From an uncultured Pseudomonas sp. (GTDB lineage: Bacteria > Pseudomonadota > Gammaproteobacteria > Pseudomonadales > Pseudomonadaceae), in the NCBI RefSeq assembly GCF_946885885.1, contig NZ_CAMPHN010000258.1, forward strand, positions 1 through 5,441: 5,441 nucleotides of DNA, in the 5' to 3' direction. Below the pieces are notes generated by a model, which did not search any database, was not told the origin of the DNA, and saw nothing but the letters and a program-made list of their open reading frames with translations. This document shows, piece after piece, positions 1-3,969 of the stretch. A program made the translations under genes and the position numbers. How positions within the stretch are numbered: the stretch's first letter is position 1; each line of letters starts with the position of its first letter.

Positions 1-825
1 GCGCAAACCGGCGGTGTCCACCACATGCAAGGGCATGCCGTCGATGTGGATATGTTCGCGCAATACGTCGCGGGTGGTGCCGGCGATCTCGGTGACGATC
101 GCGGCCTCGCGGCCGGCCAGGGCATTCAGCAGGCTGGATTTTCCGGCGTTCGGCCGGCCGGCGATCACCACCGTCATGCCGTCGCGCAGCAAGGCGCCCT
201 GGCCGGCCTCGCGCAACACGCCGGCCAAATCGGCGCGAACGCCGTCGAGCAGATTCAATACGTGGCCATCGGCGAGAAAGTCGATTTCCTCCTCGGGGAA
301 ATCGATGGCGGCTTCGACGTAGATGCGCAGGCCGATCAGGCGTTCGGTCAAGCCATGCACGCGCCGCGAGAATTCGCCTTGCAACGAGCGCAAGGCATTG
401 CGCGCGGCTTGTTCGGAGCTGGCTTCGATCAGGTCGGCGATCGCCTCGGCCTGGGCCAGGTCGAGTTTGTCGTTGAGAAAAGCACGCTCGCTGAATTCCC
501 CGGGGTGCGCCTGGCGCGCGCCCAATTGCAGACAACGGCGCAGCAGCAGATCCAGAACCACCGGCCCGCCGTGGCCTTGCAGTTCCAGCACATCTTCGCC
601 GGTAAAGGAATTGGGCCCGGGAAAATACAGGGCGAGCCCTTCATCCAGCACCTGTTCGGCATCGGCGAAGAACGGCCCGTAATGGGCATAGCGCGGTTTC
701 AGCGGACGTTGGCAGATCGCCAACGCCAGGTTCGCCGCCAGAGGGCCGGAGACGCGCACGATGCCGACGCCGCCACGGCCTTGGGCGGTGGCGACGGCAG
801 CGATGGTTTCACGAACTGTTGGCAT
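1..825 (-). CDS. mnmE: tRNA modification GTPase MnmE (TrmE), C-terminal part beyond the window
   Basis: Family role: with MnmG, MnmE makes the (carboxymethyl)aminomethyl modification at the 5 position of wobble uridine 34 in certain tRNAs, using a tetrahydrofolate-derived one-carbon unit and GTP hydrolysis in the cytoplasm. The frame starts at an ATG at 825 ([16 protein letters not shown]) and stays open to position 1, giving 275 codons of a protein usually about 455 long. The folate-binding N-terminal domain, part of the helical domain and the start of the inserted G domain are visible. GTPase motifs seen are G1 GRPNAGKS at residues 223-230, G2 GTTRD at 249-253 and G3 DTAG at 270-273, the same numbering as E. 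coli MnmE. The remaining G motifs and the C-terminal CxGK catalytic motif lie outside the window. The start is supported by GGAGA at 831-835, 5 nt upstream. The gene follows yidC across a hairpin. The truncation is only the window edge; no frameshift is seen. Confidence 0.97.
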   Translation of the reverse strand, partial: MPTVRETIAAVATAQGRGGVGIVRVSGPLAANLALAICQRPLKPRYAHYGPFFADAEQVLDEGLALYFPGPNSFTGEDVLELQGHGGPVVLDLLLRRCLQLGARQAHPGEFSERAFLNDKLDLAQAEAIADLIEASSEQAARNALRSLQGEFSRRVHGLTERLIGLRIYVEAAIDFPEEEIDFLADGHVLNLLDGVRADLAGVLREAGQGALLRDGMTVVIAGRPNAGKSSLLNALAGREAAIVTEIAGTTRDVLREHIHIDGMPLHVVDTAGLR

Positions 826-849
826 GCGGGTCTCCAAATACGCCATAGC

Positions 850-875
850 AAAACGCCCCTGAACAGGGGCGTTTT
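850..875 (-). terminator. Rho-independent terminator after yidC, probably bidirectional
   Basis: A perfect inverted repeat lies 25 nt past the yidC stop. Both arms are A4 plus CGCCCCT on one side and AGGGGCG plus T4 on the other, around a GAAC loop (GTTC on the minus strand): an 11-bp stem, 7 bp of which is the mostly GC core. On the minus strand the stem ends in TTTT and then GCT, so the U run is short. The symmetric A/T flanks would let it act on either strand. It sits 24 nt upstream of the mnmE start, so mnmE either depends on read-through or has a promoter that I could not identify convincingly. Confidence 0.85.
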
Positions 876-900
876 AGTACAGCTTATAAGCAACTCGGGA

Positions 901-2649
901 TCAGGCGGCTGCCGCCTTGGTCGCCGCTTCGATCTTGCGGGTAATGTACCACTGCTGAGCGATGGACAAGACGTTGTTGACCACCCAGTACAGCACCAGA
1001 CCGGCGGGGAACCAAAGGAAGAAGAAGGTGAAAATGATCGGCATCATCTTCAAGACCTTGGCTTGCATCGGGTCCGGCGGCGTCGGGTTGAGCTGCTGCT
1101 GAATGAACATGGTGGCGCCCATGATGATCGGCAGGATAAAGAACGGATCCTTGATCGACAGGTCGGTTATCCACAGCAACCAGGGCGCCTGGCGCATTTC
1201 CACGCTTTCCAGCAAGGTCCAGTAGAGTGCGAGGAATACCGGCATCTGCACCAGGATCGGCAAGCAGCCGCCCAGCGGATTGATCTTCTCCTTCTTGTAC
1301 AGCTCCATCATCGCCTGAGACATTTTCTGGCGATCGTCGCCGAATTGCTCTTTCAAGGCGGCCAACTTCGGCGCCACGGCACGCATGCGCGCCATGGACT
1401 TGTAGCTGGCGGCGGAAAGCGGGAAGAAGATCAGCTTGATGATCAGGGTCAGGACGATGATCGACCAGCCCCAGTTACCTAGCAGGCTGTGGATATGTTC
1501 CAGCAACCAGAAGATCGGTTGGGCGAGGAACCACAGAATGCCGTAGTCGACGGTCAGCTCGAGGCCGGGCGACAGCGTCTTCAAATGGCCTTGCAGCTTG
1601 GGGCCGGCATACAGGGTCGCGCTGGTTTGGGCCTGTTCGCCCGGAGCAACCTGAATGGTCGGCCCGGTGAAGCCGACAATGTAATTGCCCTGGCTGTCTT
1701 TACGGGTCTGCACCAGGTTGGTGGTGTTCTTTTCAGGAATCCAGGCGGTGACGAAATAGTGCTGCAGCCAGGCGACCCAGCCGCCTTGTATGGTGTCTTT
1801 GAAGGGCTGCTTGTCGATATCTTTCATCGACACCTTCTTGTACGGCTCTTCGGCTGTCCACAGCGCGCCGCCGAGATAAGTCGCGGTGCCGGTGGCGGTG
1901 GTCGAAGATGGATCGTCGCTGGCATCGCGCTTGAGCTGGGCGAACATGTTGCCGCTCCAGGCTTGCTGGCTTTGGTTGTCGATCAGGTAGCTGACCTCGA
2001 CCTGATAGGACGCCGGATCGACGCAGCCGGGCTTTTTCAGCTCCTGCTGTTTGGCCGAGCACTCGGGGTTCAGACCGCGCTTGAAGGTGAAGCGCTTGAT
2101 GTAGTTGACGCCGTTTTCGCTGAGCTTGAGGTCGACCTGCAGCTGGTCCCGACCTTCGGCCAGTTCATAGCTGCGCTGCTCGCTGCTCCAGAGCGCGCGG
2201 CCGCTCGACTTGTCCGGTGCGTTGCTGCCGATCAGCCCACTCTGTGCCAGATAAACCCGCTCGCCGCCGTTATCGAACAGCTGGAAGGGCACATCCGGGC
2301 GATCTTGACGGCGTGGGTACTGGGGGAGTTTCAGTTGCACCACATCGCCGCCGCGCGGATCGATGGCCAGATCCAGAACGTCGGTTTTCACTCGAATCAG
2401 TTCGTCGCTGCTGGCCGCGGGCGCCGCACTGATCGCGCTTGGCTCGACCGCGCTGGTGGCGGTCGGGATATCGTCGCTGCCGGAAGTAGCGGCAGCGGCC
2501 GAGGTTTCCGGCAGACCCGGAACGCTGCTGCTGGCTGTAGCAGTTTGAGTCGGCAGGGCAGCTTGACCGTAATCCTGGTTCCACTGAAGAACCATCATAT
2601 AGGACACGATTGCCAGGGCGACGATCAGGATCGAGCGTTGAATATCCAT
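901..2649 (-). CDS. yidC: Membrane protein insertase YidC
   Basis: YidC (Oxa1/Alb3 family) inserts and folds inner-membrane proteins, alone or with SecYEG. The product is 582 aa, somewhat longer than E. coli YidC (548). The order is: transmembrane helix 1 at about 4-23 (MDIQRSILIVALAIVSYMMV), an Ala/Ser/Thr/Pro-rich linker at about 28-82, a large periplasmic domain at about 84-365, an amphipathic segment from 369, and the insertase core. In the core, TM2 runs about 393-414, the cytoplasmic charged helical loop about 415-457, the NPLGGCLPILVQMPVF signature 457-472, and the final helices about 503-520, 535-554 and 556-570. Lys405 in TM2 occupies the place of the conserved groove Arg of E. coli YidC. 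Cys197 and Cys209 lie in the periplasmic domain. The ATG at 2649 was chosen because it gives the family-typical N-terminus and lies 2 nt after the yidD stop. An upstream in-frame extension would run inside yidD. No good Shine-Dalgarno is seen, so translational coupling to yidD is likely. Confidence 0.97.
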   Translation of the reverse strand: MDIQRSILIVALAIVSYMMVLQWNQDYGQAALPTQTATASSSVPGLPETSAAAATSGSDDIPTATSAVEPSAISAAPAASSDELIRVKTDVLDLAIDPRGGDVVQLKLPQYPRRQDRPDVPFQLFDNGGERVYLAQSGLIGSNAPDKSSGRALWSSEQRSYELAEGRDQLQVDLKLSENGVNYIKRFTFKRGLNPECSAKQQELKKPGCVDPASYQVEVSYLIDNQSQQAWSGNMFAQLKRDASDDPSSTTATGTATYLGGALWTAEEPYKKVSMKDIDKQPFKDTIQGGWVAWLQHYFVTAWIPEKNTTNLVQTRKDSQGNYIVGFTGPTIQVAPGEQAQTSATLYAGPKLQGHLKTLSPGLELTVDYGILWFLAQPIFWLLEHIHSLLGNWGWSIIVLTLIIKLIFFPLSAASYKSMARMRAVAPKLAALKEQFGDDRQKMSQAMMELYKKEKINPLGGCLPILVQMPVFLALYWTLLESVEMRQAPWLLWITDLSIKDPFFILPIIMGATMFIQQQLNPTPPDPMQAKVLKMMPIIFTFFFLWFPAGLVLYWVVNNVLSIAQQWYITRKIEAATKAAAA

Positions 2650-2651
2650 GA

Positions 2652-2897
2652 TTATTCGGCCATCGAAGAGGAACAGGAGGTTTTCGCGGGGGGAACCGGG
2701 TCGTAGCCACCGGGATTCCACGGGTGACAGCGGCCGAGCCGACGCAAGGTCAGCCAGCCACCACGCACGACGCCATGGTGTTCGATGGCCTCGAGCGCGT
2801 AGCAAGAACAGCTTGGATAAAAGCGACAGTGGCTGGCCATCAGTGGGCTGATGGCATAGCGGTAGAACTGGATTGGAGCTAAAGCCAGTTTACGCAT
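2652..2897 (-). CDS. yidD: Membrane protein insertion efficiency factor YidD
   Basis: A small protein of 81 aa from the YidD (UPF0161) family, which associates with the inner membrane through an amphipathic N-terminal helix and is reported to assist YidC-dependent insertion. Family hallmarks are visible: the N-terminal segment [19 protein letters not shown], the [15 protein letters not shown] block at about 24-38 with three conserved cysteines, GGW, and [14 protein letters not shown] at about 56-69. The C-terminal tail ([10 protein letters not shown]) is variable. Its ATG (2897) overlaps the rnpA stop by 8 bp (ATGCGTAA), and its TAA ends 2 nt before the yidC ATG. The nearest Shine-Dalgarno-like AGGGG (2913-2917) is about 15 nt away, which is too far to be strong. 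It is therefore probably translated by coupling to rnpA. The molecular function of the family is only partly defined. Confidence 0.95.
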   Translation of the reverse strand: MRKLALAPIQFYRYAISPLMASHCRFYPSCSCYALEAIEHHGVVRGGWLTLRRLGRCHPWNPGGYDPVPPAKTSCSSSMAE

Positions 2898-3294
2898 GGG
2901 GACTATCGCTTACCCCTGCCTGGATTTCAGGCTGCGGGCTGGGTTTGCTGCGAGCCAGGCGTTTCCAGAGTTTGCCGAACTGTCGTGCAACTTCGGCGTT
3001 TTCCAGATCGCCCAACCCCTTACGCGCAACCACCACGATGTCCCAGCCGACCAAGTTGTCTTGATTCAAGCGGAACGATTCGCGGATTTGGCGTTTCAGA
3101 CGGTTACGTTCAACGGAGAGCTTGACGCTCTTTTTTCCGATCACCAGGCCCAAGCGGGGATGATCGAGGTCGTTATCACGTGCCAGCAGCAGGACATTTT
3201 TGCCCGGCGCTTTGCCGCTGGGGGAGTCGAAGACTGCCTTGAATTGCCGGGGAGTTAGCAGACGCTTTTCCCGGCTGAAGTCTCGACTCACCAC
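2890..3294 (-). CDS. rnpA: Ribonuclease P protein component RnpA
   Basis: RnpA is the basic protein subunit of RNase P. With the M1 RNA (rnpB, not in this window) it removes the 5' leader of precursor tRNAs. The product is 134 aa. The signature block is present: [11 protein letters not shown] at 45-55, then the conserved RNR motif in [15 protein letters not shown] at 61-75, followed by DIVVVARKG at 85-93. The hydrophilic C-terminal tail (about 115-134) is poorly conserved in the family. The start is a GTG at 3294, giving [18 protein letters not shown], the usual pseudomonad N-terminus. A second GTG follows directly, so initiation one codon later is possible. The gene starts 11 nt after the rpmH stop and has only a weak ribosome site, which fits translation linked to rpmH. 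Its 3' end overlaps yidD. Confidence 0.97.
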   Translation of the reverse strand: MVSRDFSREKRLLTPRQFKAVFDSPSGKAPGKNVLLLARDNDLDHPRLGLVIGKKSVKLSVERNRLKRQIRESFRLNQDNLVGWDIVVVARKGLGDLENAEVARQFGKLWKRLARSKPSPQPEIQAGVSDSPHA

Positions 3295-3305
3295 AAGGCC
3301 GAAAT

Positions 3306-3440
3306 TTAAACGGCGAGACGCTTACGGCCCTTGGCGCGACGACGCGACAGGACTGCACGACCGTTCTTGGTGGCCATGCGAGCACGGAAACCGTGGGTGC
3401 GAGCGCGTTTGATAGTGCTGGGTTGGAAAGTACGTTTCAT
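3306..3440 (-). CDS. rpmH: 50S ribosomal protein L34
   Basis: L34 is a very small, highly basic protein of the large ribosomal subunit. The frame gives 44 aa, starting [20 protein letters not shown] and ending [12 protein letters not shown], with the canonical family length and composition (about a third Arg or Lys). The ATG at 3440 is preferred over longer in-frame starts because it matches the invariant MKRT(F/Y)QPS start and has AGGT at 3449-3452, 8 nt upstream. It is the first gene of the leftward operon, with the promoter about 60 bp upstream. As in most bacteria, rpmH sits next to the origin, divergent from dnaA. The next gene, rnpA, begins 11 nt downstream. Confidence 0.98.
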
Positions 3441-3500
3441 GGTGCGGTACCTGGGTGGTCGAGTACGGGCCGGAATGGCCCCCGTTTTAAGAGACCGGCG

Positions 3501-3529
3501 ATTGTAGAGAAAGCCGAGGGTCAGGTCAA
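3501..3529 (-). promoter_or_regulatory. Sigma-70 promoter of the rpmH-rnpA-yidD-yidC operon
   Basis: Reading the minus strand, a -35 element TTGACC (3529-3524) and a -10 element TACAAT (3506-3501) are separated by exactly 17 bp. Each differs from consensus at one position. The expected transcription start is near 3494, giving a leader of about 54 nt before the rpmH ATG. No other promoter of similar quality is seen in front of rnpA, yidD or yidC, so this is probably the main promoter of the group. It faces away from oriC, and the AT-rich segment lies just behind it. Confidence 0.85.
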
Positions 3530-3544
3530 TTTCCAACCAGCGAC

Positions 3545-3612
3545 TTAGTCAGAAGATAAGAAATATAAAGAAGTGATATTTAAAGATGTTTTGTAATGCT
3601 AGTAATACTTAG
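3545..3612. other. AT-rich DNA unwinding element (predicted)
   Basis: By my count this 68-bp segment has 16 G/C bases (about 24% GC), far below the GC-rich genes around it. It contains AAATATAAAG, GATATTTAAAG and TAGTAATACTTAG and ends 13 bp before the first perfect DnaA box. A low-melting block beside a box cluster is the expected place for strand opening in oriC. The role is inferred from composition and position. Confidence 0.75.
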
Positions 3613-3625
3613 CAGCGACCCTATC

Positions 3626-3634
3626 TGTGGATAA
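3626..3634 (-). promoter_or_regulatory. DnaA box, perfect match
   Basis: TGTGGATAA, the exact reverse complement of the DnaA-box consensus TTATCCACA. It is the box nearest the AT-rich segment and so the best candidate for the one that anchors DnaA for origin opening. Confidence 0.92.
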
Positions 3635-3713
3635 GTGACTCAAGGCCAAGCCAATCGAGCCTTTCGGCGCAGAGTAAGTCTGTCAGAAAGCCGTGTCGTG
3701 GGTGTGTGGGGGC

Positions 3714-3722
3714 AGCGGATAA
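3714..3722 (-). promoter_or_regulatory. Weak DnaA box candidate
   Basis: AGCGGATAA differs from TGTGGATAA at two positions. It keeps the GGATAA core and lies in the middle of the origin, but a two-mismatch site could arise by chance. Confidence 0.4.
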
Positions 3723-3742
3723 GCTGGGGGTGAAAAGAGCTT

Positions 3743-3751
3743 TTACCCACA
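3743..3751 (+). promoter_or_regulatory. DnaA box, one mismatch
   Basis: TTACCCACA differs from TTATCCACA only at the fourth base, where C replaces T. It is in the same orientation as the perfect box at 3805. Confidence 0.75.
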
Positions 3752-3769
3752 GGGCGTTTTTCCACCGGG

Positions 3770-3790
3770 TTATGCCTGGGCTTATCCCAT
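3770..3790 (+). promoter_or_regulatory. Pair of degenerate DnaA-like sites
   Basis: TTATGCCTG (3770) and TTATCCCAT (3782) are 12 bp apart, in the same orientation as the boxes at 3743 and 3805. Each keeps TTAT but has three or more mismatches over nine bases. They could be low-affinity sites filled cooperatively by ATP-DnaA, or chance matches. Confidence 0.3.
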
Positions 3791-3804
3791 GCCCTCAGAG
3801 GTAG

Positions 3805-3813
3805 TTATCCACA
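3805..3813 (+). promoter_or_regulatory. DnaA box, perfect match
   Basis: TTATCCACA, identical to consensus and followed by GAG. It is the only perfect box on the plus strand in the origin. Confidence 0.92.
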
Positions 3814-3889
3814 GAGTTTCGCGAGGCTTTCCTCTCTACCTGAATAACCAATAACGCCTTGATTTAGCGTGCTAACTAGGCAGTTTTCG

Positions 3890-3898
3890 TGTGGATAA
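3890..3898 (-). promoter_or_regulatory. DnaA box overlapping the dnaA promoter
   Basis: TGTGGATAA, a perfect box on the minus strand. It covers the predicted -35 hexamer of dnaA (3892-3897), so bound DnaA would be expected to block RNA polymerase. That would give negative autoregulation, as known for dnaA in other bacteria. Binding here is inferred. Confidence 0.9.
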
Positions 3899-3920
3899 CT
3901 CAGGCTTCGAAGGCTACAAT
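3892..3920 (+). promoter_or_regulatory. Predicted sigma-70 promoter of dnaA
   Basis: The -10 element TACAAT (3915-3920) has one mismatch to TATAAT. At 17-bp spacing the -35 hexamer is TGGATA (3892-3897), which matches TTGACA at 4 of 6 bases. The expected start is near 3927, giving a leader of about 40 nt that includes a run of six T (3929-3934). The modest -35 element and the overlapping DnaA box suggest a regulated promoter. Confidence 0.7.
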
Positions 3921-3955
3921 GGCGACTGTTTTTTGCCTCGCCGCCTTCCGAATTT

Positions 3956-3969
3956 AGGGGATATCCGTG
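3956..3969 (+). promoter_or_regulatory. Ribosome binding site fixing the GTG start of dnaA
   Basis: AGGGG (3956-3960), six bases before the GTG at 3967, supports that non-ATG codon as the dnaA start. The next in-frame candidate, the GTG at 3973 (third codon), would be too far from it and would lose the conserved MSVELW start. Confidence 0.85.

Larger units (their letters stand above)
3545..3898. other. oriC: Chromosomal replication origin oriC
   Basis: The gene-free stretch between the divergent rpmH and dnaA genes holds an AT-rich segment next to a cluster of DnaA boxes, the established location and layout of oriC in pseudomonads. Three boxes match TTATCCACA perfectly (3626, 3805, 3890), one has a single mismatch (3743), and several are weaker. 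Orientation is mixed: the outer perfect boxes lie on the minus strand, the inner ones on the plus strand. The stretch contains no GATC. No open reading frame with gene-like properties lies here. Between 3640 and 3735 it is GC-rich, with several G runs on the plus strand. The exact boundaries are my estimate. Confidence 0.93.

Noticed and set aside
25..2706. Very long plus-strand open frames (25-1482 and 1489-2706, same frame) antisense to mnmE and yidC
   Set aside because: The frame is codon-aligned with the minus-strand genes, so a stop appears only where the sense gene uses TTA, CTA or TCA, which are rare in GC-rich pseudomonads. The single break at 1480-1482 is a CTA Leu codon of YidC. The translations look like no known protein.
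2650..2805. N-terminal extension of yidC to an ATG at 2805 (634 aa)
   Set aside because: It would run inside yidD in another frame and add an Arg-rich, non-membrane stretch before the conserved MDIQR start.
3441..3536. Longer rpmH frame starting at 3536 (76 aa)
   Set aside because: It would start upstream of the predicted promoter, and L34 is 44 aa with an invariant MKRT start preceded by AGGT.
3652..3665. Possible IHF site (AATCGA, four bases, TTC)
   Set aside because: It has two mismatches to the already loose consensus WATCAANNNNTTR, which is not enough to call.
3541..3966. A small RNA, tRNA or hidden system in the intergenic region
   Set aside because: No tRNA fold, promoter-terminator pair or gene-like frame was seen. 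The content is explained by oriC and the two divergent promoters.
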